DNA of 20,735 bases from Anaerolineales bacterium UBA3082 (GTDB lineage Bacteria > Chloroflexota > Anaerolineae > UBA7937): contig DFBK01000002.1 in NCBI GenBank assembly GCA_002366595.1, positions 1 to 20,735 on the forward strand. The letters are read 5' to 3'. Position numbers and translations under genes: made by a program. The notes beneath the pieces are model-generated. The model searched no databases. It was given only the letters and a program-made list of their open reading frames with translations, and was not told where the DNA came from. Below are positions 4,771-14,051 of this stretch, in pieces. Each line of letters begins with the position of its first letter. Positions within the stretch are counted from its first letter, which is position 1.

Positions 4771-7176
4771 TTACACCTTCTCCGCTAATACCTGCTTGGT
4801 GTACTCTATCTCCTCCGGGGTGACTTTCTTCCTCATCTCCTCCAGCTCGCGCATAGTGCGGGCGAACTTCTGCCCCTCGGCGGCGGAGATCCACTCTAGT
4901 TGCAGCCTCTCCGGCCGAATGCTTGCCCTTTCCAACCTGTCCCAGAGCCTTTCCACTCGCCTTTGGGTCCATCGGTTGGCGTTGATATAGTGACAGTCAG
5001 CAAAGTGGCAGCCGGAGACGAGGACGATGGGCGCTCCAAGGGTAAAGGCCCTAAGTATGAACCTCTCCCCTGTCCGCCCGCTACACATGGTGCGGATGAC
5101 CCGGGCGCTAGGAGGATATTGCAGCCGGGAGACGCCGGCCATATCGCCCCCAGCGTAGGAGCACCAATGGCAAGCAAAGACCACGATCTTTTCCTCTGGC
5201 CTCTCTCCCAGCATAGCCTCCAGTTGGGCGAAGATCTGCTCATCGCCAAAATGGCGCTGGGTAATGGCTCCTACAGGGCACTCGGCACTACAAGTGCCAC
5301 AACCGGCACAAGCCGCCTCGATGACCCGAGGGGGGACTTTCCTTTTAGGATCCACATCGACGATGGCTCCATAGGGGCAGACCCGGGCACAACGGCCACA
5401 GAAGTTGCAAAGGTCATAATCGATGATGGGGGTGATAGCCTCTATGGGTATCTTATCCTGGTTGAGGATGATCTGAGCCCTAGCGGCGGCAGCGCTGGCT
5501 TGGGTGACGCTCTCCTTGATATCCTTGGGCCCCTCAGCGCAACCGGCTAAGAAGACCCCTCGGGTGGAGGTATCCACCGGCTTCAGTTTAGGGTGGGATT
5601 CCAAGAAGAAGCCATCCGTCGTCCGCGAGAGGCTCAAAAGTTGTTGTATCGTCTTGCTATCCTCTCGGGGCTCTAGCCCCACAGAGAGGACGAGCATATC
5701 CAACTCGTGCTCTTCCAGTCGGCAGGCGGTGGTGTTCTCTACCGTCACCAAGAGGTTCCTCGTCTGCGGGTCCTCTTTCACCTCCCCGGGGAGCCCCCGC
5801 ACGTATCTCACCCCGGCGTCCTTGCTCCGCTTATAGAGATCCTCAAACCCCTTGCCAAAGGCCCGCATATCCAGGTAGAAGACGGTGATATCTATTTCAG
5901 GGTAATGGTCCCGTAGAAGCAGGCTATCTTTCACCGTGTTCATGCAGCATATGTTGCTACAGTAAGGGTTGCCCCTCCGCTCGGCGCGGGAGCCTACACA
6001 TTGTATAAACCCTATCCGTTTCAGCATCTTTCCATCGGTGGGACGGGCAAAATGGCCCTCAAGGGGCCCCCCGGAGTCTATCAGCCGCTCGAACTCCAAG
6101 GTGGTGATCACATTCTCGAAACGGGTGTAACCATACTCATCCAAGGGGGTGGGGTCGTAGACCTCCATACCCACGGCCACGATGATGGTCCCCACTTCCA
6201 ACTCCACGATCTGGTCCTTCATATCGAAATCGATGCAACCCTTATCGCACTTCTCGGCACACTTACCACAGGCGATGGGCTGAACCCCCAGGCACTCCTC
6301 GATATTGATGATATAAGAAGAGGGCACGCCCTGAGGGAAAGGGATGTAGATGGCTCGACGGGAGGAAAGGCCCATCTGATACTCATCGGGCCTTATCACC
6401 GGGCAGACCTCAACGCAGTCGCCGCAAGCGGTACACTCCTCCTCATCGACGTAGCGGGCTTTCTTGCGCACCTTAACCTTGAAATTACCTACATAGCCCG
6501 ATACCTCCTCCACTTCACTATAGGCCAGGAGTTTTATCCTCGGATGTCGACCGACATCCATCATCTTAGGGCCCAGGATTCATATGGAACAATCCATGGT
6601 GGGGAAGGTCTTATTGAGTTGGGCCATCTTCCCCCCGATGGAAGGTTCTTTCTCCACCAGGTATACCTGATGACCGGCGTCAGCCAGATCCAAGGCCGCC
6701 TGGATTCCGGCCACTCCCCCGCCGATAACCAGAGCCGCCTTGGTAACCGGGACCTCCATCTCTACCTGGGGTTCCAGAAGCCGGGCCCTGGCGACGGCGA
6801 TTTTGACGATATCTTTCGCCTTGGCTGTAGCCGCCTCCCTATCGTGGAGATGGACCCAACTGCATTGCTCCCGGATATTGGCCATCTCCAGGAGATAGGG
6901 GTTGAGGCCCACATCAGAGATGCATTTTCGGAAGGTGGGCTCATGGAGTCGGGGGGTGCAGGAGGCGACGACCACACGGTTCAAGTGGTGTTCCACAATG
7001 GCCTTCTTTATCTCTTCCTGGCCCGGGTCGGAGCAGGTGTACCTGTTTCGCACCGCCAGGGCCACACCAGGCAGCCTCTCCGCGTAATCTCGTACCGCCT
7101 CGCAATCCACCGAGCCCGCTATGTTGAGCCCACATTCGCAGACGAAAACCCCGATCCTCACTTCATCCTCGGGCAA
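4771..7176 (-). CDS. hdrA: Selenocysteine-containing HdrA-like flavoprotein with MvhD domain (in-frame TGA, Sec199)
   Basis: The gene reads as one 801-residue protein if TGA (6580-6582) is selenocysteine. Parts in order are the HdrA N-terminal domain ([16 protein letters not shown]), an FAD Rossmann motif ([15 protein letters not shown], about 149-163), [16 protein letters not shown] at about 190-204, a ferredoxin site ([12 protein letters not shown], 248-259), more FAD-binding sequence, two ferredoxin sites ([12 protein letters not shown] and [12 protein letters not shown], about 590-645) and a C-terminal MvhD domain ([17 protein letters not shown] onward). Family members read DCSxCIL at the TGA site, so TGA replaces a conserved Cys. 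Some methanogen HdrA proteins carry Sec. The frame is unchanged across the TGA and a SECIS-like hairpin follows. The TTG start (7174-7176) lies seven bases after AAAGGAGGT; GTG at 7185 overlaps the SD. The likely role is flavin-based electron splitting between thiol, ferredoxin and pyridine partners. Confidence 0.87.
6536..6582 (-). promoter_or_regulatory. Bacterial SECIS element following the hdrA UGA
   Basis: On the minus strand the TGA (6582-6580) is followed by ATCCT, which can pair with AGGAT 40-44 nt downstream as a basal stem. An apical 7-bp perfect stem, GGATGTC / GACATCC (6559-6553 with 6548-6542), is capped by GGTC (6552-6549). The loop begins 28 nt after the TGA, inside the range known for bacterial SECIS elements. 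E. coli fdhF also presents a GGUC loop to SelB. There is no clear bulged U in the upper stem. Confidence 0.8.
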
Positions 7177-7201
7177 CCCTATCACCTCCTTTCCCAGCGG
7201 C

Positions 7202-8326
7202 CTATAGAGCGTTGGCCGCCAAAACCACCAGATCTTCCACCTCTATCCGAGCCTCTTGACCTACCTTCTCATCACTCATAGCGCATCTGAAATGTATCTG
7301 GCACTTGGGGCAGGCGGTGATCAGAAGCTCTGCGCCGGTGGCTTTGGCCTCCCTGAGTCGTTCCACCTGAATCTCCTTATTGTCAGCCCCACAGTTGGTC
7401 CAACAACTGGTGCCACAACACAACGCCTGGGCCCTGTTTCTCTCCATCTCCACCAGTTCCACCCCCGGCAGGGAGACGATAACCTGGCGAGGTGGCTCAT
7501 ATAGGCCGGAGAAACGGCCCAGACGACAGGGGTCTTGATAAGTGACTCGCTTAATCGGCTTTCTACTCGCCTTCAGCCCAGGCAACTCCTGCGCGAGCAA
7601 CTCAGAGATATGGATTACCTCCGCCTTCAGCCCGCCCACATAGCGGGGATACTCCACCGCCAAAGTATGGTAACATTCGGCGCAGGAGGTAACCACCCGC
7701 TGGGCTCCGCTCTCTTCGATAGTTTGCAGGTTGAGTTCAGCCAAGCGACGGAAATTGTCGATATCCCCCTCCCAGAGGAGGTCGTGGCCGCAACAACGCT
7801 CGTTTTCTAGCACCATGGGGGTGATACCCAAGCGGTTGAGCGCCTTCACCGTGCTCCGAGCGATCTTATGGCCTGGAAGGTCTAAATCCTGGAAGATGAC
7901 CTCAAGGTATGGGAGACAGCCCACGAAGTAGAGGGTATCCGATCTCTCCACCACTTCGAGCCCCCGCTTGAGCCAACCTAAGCGCTTCTGCTTCAAGTCC
8001 TTGGTCATCATCCGCATCAGGGTCTGGAGCGCTCCGCCATGGGCGCACTCTCCGCTCTGGCCACCCTTCCAGGCCTGAGTTCGCAAATGCCGGATAAACT
8101 CCGCATAGGCCACATCGCTTTGACACCTCTCGCTGCAGGCCCCGCAGGTTAAGCAAGACCAGAGAAGCCGATCATGGGCCAAGTCGCCTCCCCACAACGC
8201 TCTCTCCACCGTCAGACGGGGAGAGTAAATGGAGTTAAGCCTGGCTAAAGGACAGACGGCGGTACATTTGCCGCATTCCAGGCAACGATAGGCGTGGGTC
8301 TCTTTAATCGCTTTCTCCATCTCCAT
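7202..8326 (-). CDS. HdrC-HdrB fusion (HdrD-like), two CCG domains
   Basis: This 374-residue iron-sulfur protein joins an HdrC-like ferredoxin part to an HdrB-like catalytic part. Cluster motifs are [12 protein letters not shown] at residues 15-26 and [11 protein letters not shown] at about 58-68. Two CCG (DUF224) domains follow: ENERCCGHD with SCAECYHTL, and [13 protein letters not shown] with [13 protein letters not shown] cysteines hold the noncubane clusters that split disulfides in heterodisulfide reductases. The substrate here is unlikely to be CoM-S-S-CoB outside methanogens and remains unknown. The gene lies between the two HdrA genes; its ATG is four bases past the previous stop, and hdrA follows 25 bases after its own stop. 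Confidence 0.86.
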   Translation of the reverse strand: MEMEKAIKETHAYRCLECGKCTAVCPLARLNSIYSPRLTVERALWGGDLAHDRLLWSCLTCGACSERCQSDVAYAEFIRHLRTQAWKGGQSGECAHGGALQTLMRMMTKDLKQKRLGWLKRGLEVVERSDTLYFVGCLPYLEVIFQDLDLPGHKIARSTVKALNRLGITPMVLENERCCGHDLLWEGDIDNFRRLAELNLQTIEESGAQRVVTSCAECYHTLAVEYPRYVGGLKAEVIHISELLAQELPGLKASRKPIKRVTYQDPCRLGRFSGLYEPPRQVIVSLPGVELVEMERNRAQALCCGTSCWTNCGADNKEIQVERLREAKATGAELLITACPKCQIHFRCAMSDEKVGQEARIEVEDLVVLAANAL

Positions 8327-8330
8327 CGGC

Positions 8331-11300
8331 TTAGACCCTCCGGACGAACCTCTTTACCTTCTGGGCGAAGAGCCGCCCATCGCCAAGGGGTATCGAATCC
8401 AGGCGCAGCCTTTTCTTATTTATGCCCAGGAGGCCCAGCAAAGCCTGCGTCCTCTTAAATAAATCCTCGGCCCCTTCGGACCGGTGTTCGCACTCCCCTG
8501 GCGGGCAGCCCAGCATTAATACCCCCGCCGCTCCCAACTCGAACGCTTTCAAGATCAGACCCGAGTGCAGCCTCCCCAGACACTGCAAGCGGATTAGCCT
8601 CACATTTGGCGGATAGGATATGCCTTGCAACCCCGCCATCTCCGCCCCGTTGTAGGCCTTCCAGTTGCAGGAGAAAACGATCACCTTGGGCTCAGGGTTC
8701 GGCGAGGCCAAGAGAGCCTCCAAGGTGACCTCCAACTGACGGTCGCTAATATGACCCGCGGTGACGGCTCCCGAGGGGCAAAGGGCAGCGCAGGCCCCGC
8801 AGCCGGTACAGAGAGAGAGATCCACCTGGGCGATAAGCCGCTCTCCATCCTCCCGAACCTTAATCGCCTCGGCTGGGCAGACCTCCTCACAGGTTCCACA
8901 CCCTCGACAACGCCAGGCCTCCACTTGAGCCTTAGGTAAAGGCACTGTCATCAACCTGGCTCGAGCCACGGCGGAGGCGACCAGGTCTTTCGCCTTCTCC
9001 GTCGCCAGTTCAGGTTCGTCACCATGGACAAGAGCACAATGCTCCCTGATATTCACGAACTCGAAGAAAGAAGGCGATCTCAAGAGATTGACTTTAGAGC
9101 GAACCCTCTGGTAGGAGCAACTATAGCAGATCTGATCCAAAGAGCAGCAGGAACAGGCGGCCAAGACAGCCTGGTGCAGGTTATGAGCGGTTATGGCCCC
9201 ATGTATGCTTTCCGCTCCCTCGATGAGGCAAGCGTAAGGGATCTCCTGAGTGTGCACGACCCCCGGCAGGCTAATAGCCTCCCGGCATACCTCGGCCACA
9301 TCTATCACCTCCCCGATACGACCACCACAAGGGCAAACAAAAACCCCGACCCTGGGCTCGCCATCCAACCGCCAATCCCTTTCCTCTAGAGGGAGACGAA
9401 GGGTCAGAGGAGGGGGGGTAGGAAGAGAGGGGGCATTAATGGTCTCCGGGGGTAGGGAGAGATCTTCCAACTCGTGGGCATCGGCCAACAAGATAGAGCC
9501 CACCTGTACCTTTAACTCCAGAGGCCTCTCTTCGTGATTGATGGCTCCCGTCTCGCAGGCTATCTCGCACTCTAGACACTCGCTACAGAGACCACAACTG
9601 AGACATCGCTCCGCCTCGGCTCGGGCCTGTTCCTCGGTGAAGCCCAACTCCACCTCCCGGAAACTCCTCTTGGCCTTAGAAGGGGGCAGGGTGGCTATTT
9701 GAGCCCTGGGTCGGCGGGAGGCGAGGCCCAGGCTTAATCTCTGGGCTATCTCCTCCTCCGTCAACTCCACCTTCGGAGGCAAGAAGGGTTCCCCTCTCAG
9801 TCTCTCGCCCCGAAGATAGCGATCGATAGAGCGAGCGGCCCGATGGCCAGCGGCGATAGCGTCCACCACAAAGGCGGTGCCCGTCACCGCATCTCCCCCG
9901 GCGAAGACGCCCGGTTTCTCTGTGGCCAGCGTCTTGGGGTCCACGGCGATGGTCCGCCTCAAAGTTACCTCCAACCCACCATCTGAGAGGAAGCCTAGAT
10001 CTGGGTCTTGACCGATGGCGAAGATAACCGTATCGCAAGGGAGCAGATGCTCCGAGCCGGGGCGGGTCTCCAAAGTCAGACGCCCATCCTCGTCGAACTC
10101 CATAAAGGTCACATCCAAGCACTGGACCCCGGTTATCCGGCCCTTAGTGTGGACTATCTCTTTGAAAGCCCGGGAGGGGTGAATTACGATCCCTTCTGCT
10201 TCGGCAGCCTCAATCTCCCAAGGGTAAGCGGGCATCCCCTCCCTGCTCTCTAGACAGGCCATCTCTACCCTTTTGGCGTCCAGACGGAGTGCGGTGCGAG
10301 CCACATCGATAGCCACGTCCCCTCCGCCCAAGACCAGGACCCTCTCCCCCAGTTCTACCTCCTGGCCCAGGTTCACCCGGCGTAGGAAATCAGTGTTCAC
10401 CAGCACTCCGGGCAGATCGGCCCCCGGAATAGGCAACTTCCGACCCCGATGGGCTCCCAGGGCCAGAAATAGGGCCTCATACTCTTCCAGGAGGCCGCCG
10501 ATATCCTCCACACGGCTGTTCAGTTTCAACTCTATACCCAGAGCCAAGATCTCGTCGATCTCTCGTTCTATTAACTCGGGGGGCAAGCGGAAGGAGGGGA
10601 TTTCCACCCGCATCATCCCCCCTGGAACGGGAAGGGCTTCAAAAACAGTGACTCGGTAACCCAAGAGGGCCAACTCCCGGGCCGCGGTCAGCCCAGCGGG
10701 GCCGGAGCCCACCACGGCCACAGGAGGCCCCTCAGCCAGGGGGGCTTTCAGTGGGGCGGTCTTCCCCTTAGCGTAGGCCCAATCGGCCACGAACCTCTTG
10801 AGGGCCCTGACGGAGACCGACTCATCCACCCTTTGACGGCTGCATTCATCCTCGCAACGGTGATCACAAACCCGGCCACAAATGGAGGGGAAAGGGTTCT
10901 CCTCCTTGATAGCCCGCCAGGCCTCCTCATACCGTCCCTCCCTGATGAGGGCTATGTAACCTGGGGCTCGTTGGTGGATGGGACAGGCAGCGCGGCAGGG
11001 GGCTGTTCCTCGCTTCTCGATGACATAGGCGGCAGGCACAGACTTGGTGTAAGGGGGGTGGATCGCCCTACCATCAGACCCCCTCCCTATTCTCACTGGG
11101 CAGTTGGGCTCGCAACGACCGCAGGCCGCACACCTCTCCTCGTCCACATAGCGGGGATGACGTAATAGAGTGACCGAGTAGTTCCCTTCTCGCCCCTCGA
11201 CGGTGGTCACTTGAGCATTGGTCAGAAGGGTGATCTGAAGATGAGAGGCAGCGGCTAGAAGTTCGGGGAGGAGTGGGGGTTCTACAGGCAGGAGGTTCCC

Positions 11301-11444
11301 CAAGGGCGCTTGGCCTAAGGAGGGGGCCCGGGTGACCAAGTGCACCCTTTGACCCTCTTGGGCCAACTTTAGAGCAACTCTGGCCGCAGCGACATCGCCG
11401 CCGATGACTAGGCTGCTCTGCCTATGCTCTTCTTGCCACTCCAT
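8331..11444 (-). CDS. Giant HdrA/GltD(NfnB)/HdrA/MvhD fusion flavoprotein (1037 aa)
   Basis: Domains in order: a shortened HdrA-like Rossmann segment (SLVIGGDVAAARVALKLA, 11-28) with a degraded glycine motif; a ferredoxin site (CAACGRCEPNCP, 105-116); a GltD/NfnB-like module (about 145-550) with Cys clusters (150-201), an FAD fold (VAVVGSGPAGLTAARELA, 242-259) and an NAD(P)H fold (VLVLGGGDVAIDVARTALRL, 369-388); a Cys-rich linker (CLSCGLCSECLEC, 614-626); an HdrA N-terminal-like domain (RVGVFVCPCGG, 698-708, to about 830); two ferredoxin sites (846-857 and 879-889); and an MvhD domain (918-1037). It probably passes electrons between NAD(P)H and the Hdr/ferredoxin partners. The first HdrA part lacks the FPTxDCSxC segment. 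The ATG start has only a distant GGTGGGG, so the N terminus is less sure. Confidence 0.85.
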   Translation of the reverse strand: MEWQEEHRQSSLVIGGDVAAARVALKLAQEGQRVHLVTRAPSLGQAPLGNLLPVEPPLLPELLAAASHLQITLLTNAQVTTVEGREGNYSVTLLRHPRYVDEERCAACGRCEPNCPVRIGRGSDGRAIHPPYTKSVPAAYVIEKRGTAPCRAACPIHQRAPGYIALIREGRYEEAWRAIKEENPFPSICGRVCDHRCEDECSRQRVDESVSVRALKRFVADWAYAKGKTAPLKAPLAEGPPVAVVGSGPAGLTAARELALLGYRVTVFEALPVPGGMMRVEIPSFRLPPELIEREIDEILALGIELKLNSRVEDIGGLLEEYEALFLALGAHRGRKLPIPGADLPGVLVNTDFLRRVNLGQEVELGERVLVLGGGDVAIDVARTALRLDAKRVEMACLESREGMPAYPWEIEAAEAEGIVIHPSRAFKEIVHTKGRITGVQCLDVTFMEFDEDGRLTLETRPGSEHLLPCDTVIFAIGQDPDLGFLSDGGLEVTLRRTIAVDPKTLATEKPGVFAGGDAVTGTAFVVDAIAAGHRAARSIDRYLRGERLRGEPFLPPKVELTEEEIAQRLSLGLASRRPRAQIATLPPSKAKRSFREVELGFTEEQARAEAERCLSCGLCSECLECEIACETGAINHEERPLELKVQVGSILLADAHELEDLSLPPETINAPSLPTPPPLTLRLPLEERDWRLDGEPRVGVFVCPCGGRIGEVIDVAEVCREAISLPGVVHTQEIPYACLIEGAESIHGAITAHNLHQAVLAACSCCSLDQICYSCSYQRVRSKVNLLRSPSFFEFVNIREHCALVHGDEPELATEKAKDLVASAVARARLMTVPLPKAQVEAWRCRGCGTCEEVCPAEAIKVREDGERLIAQVDLSLCTGCGACAALCPSGAVTAGHISDRQLEVTLEALLASPNPEPKVIVFSCNWKAYNGAEMAGLQGISYPPNVRLIRLQCLGRLHSGLILKAFELGAAGVLMLGCPPGECEHRSEGAEDLFKRTQALLGLLGINKKRLRLDSIPLGDGRLFAQKVKRFVRRV

Positions 11445-11482
11445 CGCTTTGAGTTAATCCCCACCGATTACCGGCTTCGTCG

Positions 11483-12058
11483 TCAGGTCTTGATAGAGCG
11501 CTCTCTCTTATCAGCGGCCAGTCGCTTCCCATACTCGTAGCCTCGCTCAAAGGCCTGGAGGTTTAGATCTTCCGTCCCCTTGGGCACCAAGGAGAGGATA
11601 GAGCGTTTCACAGCCTCGACCGAGATGGCTCCCGTGAGCGCGGCGAAAGAACCCAACATCACTATATTGGCTACGATCCTGCGCCCTACCTCCTCCGCCA
11701 GCCGGGTGGCTGGGATGGCGAAAACATCTCTCTTCTTCGAGCGTCTAGGCAGAACAGGCACTAGATCGGCATCCACTAAAAGCATCCCCCCCTCGGCCAC
11801 TTCGCTAGCGTACCTATCATACGCCTCCTGTGACATCACCACCATCACCTGAGGTTTGAGGACCAGAGGATGGAGGATCTCCTCTTCGGATATGATTAGG
11901 TCAGCGCTGCAAGCCCCTCCCCGGGACGCCGGCCCATAACTTTGGGTGAGGACGGCGTTTTTTTGGTCGAAGAGCACGGCAGCCTGACCGATAATCTGGC
12001 CAGCCAGAATGATCCCCTGTCCACCGAAGCCGGCTAACTTGACCTCCAGCCGTTTCAT
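11483..12058 (-). CDS. korC: 2-oxoacid:ferredoxin oxidoreductase, gamma subunit
   Basis: This 191-residue protein has the gamma-subunit pattern KLAGFGGQGIILAGQIIGQAA near the N terminus, then SYGPASRGGACSADLIISEEEI and a C-terminal helical part. It is the usual length for KorC/PorC-type subunits of four-subunit ferredoxin-dependent enzymes. It assists CoA and TPP chemistry in the alpha-beta core. Its ATG overlaps the korB stop by four bases (ATGA), so the genes are translationally coupled. The next gene is the HdrA/GltD fusion after a 38-bp gap, linking the oxidoreductase to Hdr partners. Confidence 0.9.
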   Translation of the reverse strand: MKRLEVKLAGFGGQGIILAGQIIGQAAVLFDQKNAVLTQSYGPASRGGACSADLIISEEEILHPLVLKPQVMVVMSQEAYDRYASEVAEGGMLLVDADLVPVLPRRSKKRDVFAIPATRLAEEVGRRIVANIVMLGSFAALTGAISVEAVKRSILSLVPKGTEDLNLQAFERGYEYGKRLAADKRERSIKT

Positions 12059-12912
12059 GAAGGCTCTCCCTCCACTCTCGCCTGAATCTCCTTTTGAAAG
12101 TCCAGGTAGGTAGGCTTCTCGATATCGATGAACTTACCCACGATTATCTTGCCCCTCAAGTCTATATCCGCCTTTCGAGGATCAAAGCCATGAACGATCT
12201 CTGAGGACTCCTGGTAGGATTTCATCATATCCAACCCCTCGCCCAACCTGTTCATCCGGTCGAAGTAGGTGGGGCAAGGGGAGATCACCTCCACGAAACT
12301 GAACCCCTCTTTAAGAAGCGCCTCGGTAAGAGAGCGTTCCAGCCGTCGCACATGCAGGGTGGTCCAGCGGGCGACATAGACCGCCCCGCTGGCAGCAGCT
12401 AAGTAGGGAAGATTAAAGGGGTGCTCGCTATTACCATAGGGCGAGGTAGTCGTCTTAGCCATCGCCGGGGTGGTGGGGCCAACCTGTCCCCCGGTCATTC
12501 CATAGTTAAAGTTATTAACACAGATGACAGTCATATCTATATTGCGGCGGGCAGCATGGATGAAATGATTCCCCCCGATGGCGATGAGATCCCCATCGCC
12601 GCTGAAGATCACCACCTTCAGTTCCGGATTGGCTAACCTTAGCCCCGTAGCGAAGGGGATGGCCCGACCGTGGGTGGTGTGAAAGGAATCGAGTTTAATA
12701 TACCCTGCCGCCCTGCCCGCGCAACCTATGCCAGATACGATGGCCACCTTATCCCAGGGGAGCCCTGACTTCTCCAGAGCGCCGATGAAGCAGTTGAGGG
12801 CGGTCCCTATCCCGCACCCTGAACACCAGATATGAGGCAGTCTCTCCTCCCGTAAGAGGCTTTCCCGAGGGTGCTTAAGGGGTATCACGGTAGGCTTTTC
12901 GACCTGGCTCAT
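12055..12912 (-). CDS. korB: 2-oxoacid:ferredoxin oxidoreductase, beta subunit (TPP-binding)
   Basis: This 285-residue subunit binds thiamine pyrophosphate and an iron-sulfur cluster. It contains WCSGCGIGTALNCFIGAL near residue 29 and SGIGCAGRAAGY. The TPP motif is SGDGDLIAIGGNHFIHAARR followed by VNNFNYGMTGGQVGPTTP. A later Cys (EVISPCPTYFDRMNR) is also typical. These features match 2-oxoglutarate-type KorB; sequence alone does not separate 2-oxoglutarate from related 2-oxoacids with certainty. It overlaps korA and korC by four bases each. Confidence 0.9.
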   Translation of the reverse strand: MSQVEKPTVIPLKHPRESLLREERLPHIWCSGCGIGTALNCFIGALEKSGLPWDKVAIVSGIGCAGRAAGYIKLDSFHTTHGRAIPFATGLRLANPELKVVIFSGDGDLIAIGGNHFIHAARRNIDMTVICVNNFNYGMTGGQVGPTTPAMAKTTTSPYGNSEHPFNLPYLAAASGAVYVARWTTLHVRRLERSLTEALLKEGFSFVEVISPCPTYFDRMNRLGEGLDMMKSYQESSEIVHGFDPRKADIDLRGKIIVGKFIDIEKPTYLDFQKEIQARVEGEPS

Positions 12913-14051
12913 CTCGCTGCCTTTCTGATAGCCTTCAATATATCCTCGGGCTCATGAAGGCCTCCGCCCATGTGGTTAAGGGGGATCACCTCCGCTCTTC
13001 CGCCAGCGGAACGTTCCACTTCCAAGGCTATCTGTCCATAGTTTATCTCGGGCACGACGAAAGCCTTCACCTTACTAGCGACCTCCCTTACCCTCTCCTC
13101 GGGAAAGGGCCAAACGGTCAACAATTTCAACATCCCGGCCTTTATCCCCTCTCTCTTGGCCAACTCGACCGCCCAAAGACCCACCCGTGCCGAGATCCCG
13201 TAGGAACAGACTATCACCTCCGCCCCCTCTACACCCTTCTCCTCTAACCTAATGATATCTTTCTTATGGCCTCGGATCTTCTCCACCAAGCGGCGTACCA
13301 ACCTCTCCTGGGTGACCTCATCGGTGACCGGATACCCCCGCTCATCATGGGTGAGGCCAGTGACATGGATATGGTAACCCTCTCCCACGTTAGCCATGGG
13401 GGGGACCAAATCCTCATCGGGTGGGAAGGAAGAGCGGTCACCAGGGGGAAATTCTGGCTTGCGTCGAGGGAAGCAGGGGACCTCCTCAGGGATGGTCACC
13501 CGCTCGGTCATATGCCCCACTACCTCGTCAGCCATTACCAATACCGGAGTGCGGTATTTCTCAGCCAAGTTGAAGGCCCTCACGGTGAGATCAAAGAACT
13601 CTTGAGGTGAACTGGGCGAGAGAGCGATGATCTCGTACACGCCGTGAGTGCCCCACCGCGCTTGCATCATATCCCCCTGCCCTACCAGGGTAGGCAGCCC
13701 GGTAGAGGGACCTCCCCTCTGCACATTGACCAGAACACAGGGCGTCTCGGTCATGATCCCCAATCCCAGGTTCTCCATCATCAGGCTGAAGCCGGGGCCT
13801 GAGGTAGCGGTCATGGCTCGGAGGCCGCCCCAAGAGGCTCCCAAAATGGCATTCATGGAGGCTATCTCATCTTCCATCTGGATGTAGACGCCACCCAGTT
13901 GGGGCATCCGTTCCGCCATCCGTTCCGCTATCTCCGTGGCCGGGGTAATGGGGTAGCCAGCAAAAAAGCGACAGCCGGCAGAGAGAGCACCCTCCGCGCA
14001 AGCGATGTCGCCACTCATGAAGAACTCCCCCCTCGGGATCCTCTCACTCAT
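12909..14051 (-). CDS. korA: 2-oxoacid:ferredoxin oxidoreductase, alpha subunit
   Basis: This 380-residue subunit carries the pyrimidine-binding domain and the transketolase C-terminal domain. Recognisable parts are SGDIACAEGALSAGCRFFAG followed by YPITPATEIAERMAE, QMEDEIASMNAILGASWGGL and TATSGPGFSLMMENLGLG, with PCVLVNVQRGGPSTGLPT after it. These are typical of 2-oxoglutarate:ferredoxin oxidoreductase alpha chains. The ATG at 14051 (MSERIPRGEFFMSG) is chosen over 14072 because it matches the family start and has an AAGGAAG nearby, while 14072 has no SD. The chosen start overlaps the ferredoxin stop by eight bases. Confidence 0.9.
   Translation of the reverse strand: MSERIPRGEFFMSGDIACAEGALSAGCRFFAGYPITPATEIAERMAERMPQLGGVYIQMEDEIASMNAILGASWGGLRAMTATSGPGFSLMMENLGLGIMTETPCVLVNVQRGGPSTGLPTLVGQGDMMQARWGTHGVYEIIALSPSSPQEFFDLTVRAFNLAEKYRTPVLVMADEVVGHMTERVTIPEEVPCFPRRKPEFPPGDRSSFPPDEDLVPPMANVGEGYHIHVTGLTHDERGYPVTDEVTQERLVRRLVEKIRGHKKDIIRLEEKGVEGAEVIVCSYGISARVGLWAVELAKREGIKAGMLKLLTVWPFPEERVREVASKVKAFVVPEINYGQIALEVERSAGGRAEVIPLNHMGGGLHEPEDILKAIRKAAR

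Noticed and set aside
4900..5550. Plus-strand open frame of 216 codons
   Set aside because: Antisense to the ferredoxin and MvhD part of hdrA; no family features.
6580..6582. hdrA as a frameshifted or nonsense pseudogene
   Set aside because: The frame is unchanged across the TGA, the TGA sits exactly at a conserved Cys, no other lesion is present in about 800 codons and a SECIS-like hairpin follows.
6001..7281. Long plus-strand open frame of 426 codons
   Set aside because: It lies fully opposite hdrA and the end of the HdrC-HdrB gene, has no SD or recognisable domain, and its residues are the usual antisense shadow of GC-rich coding sequence.
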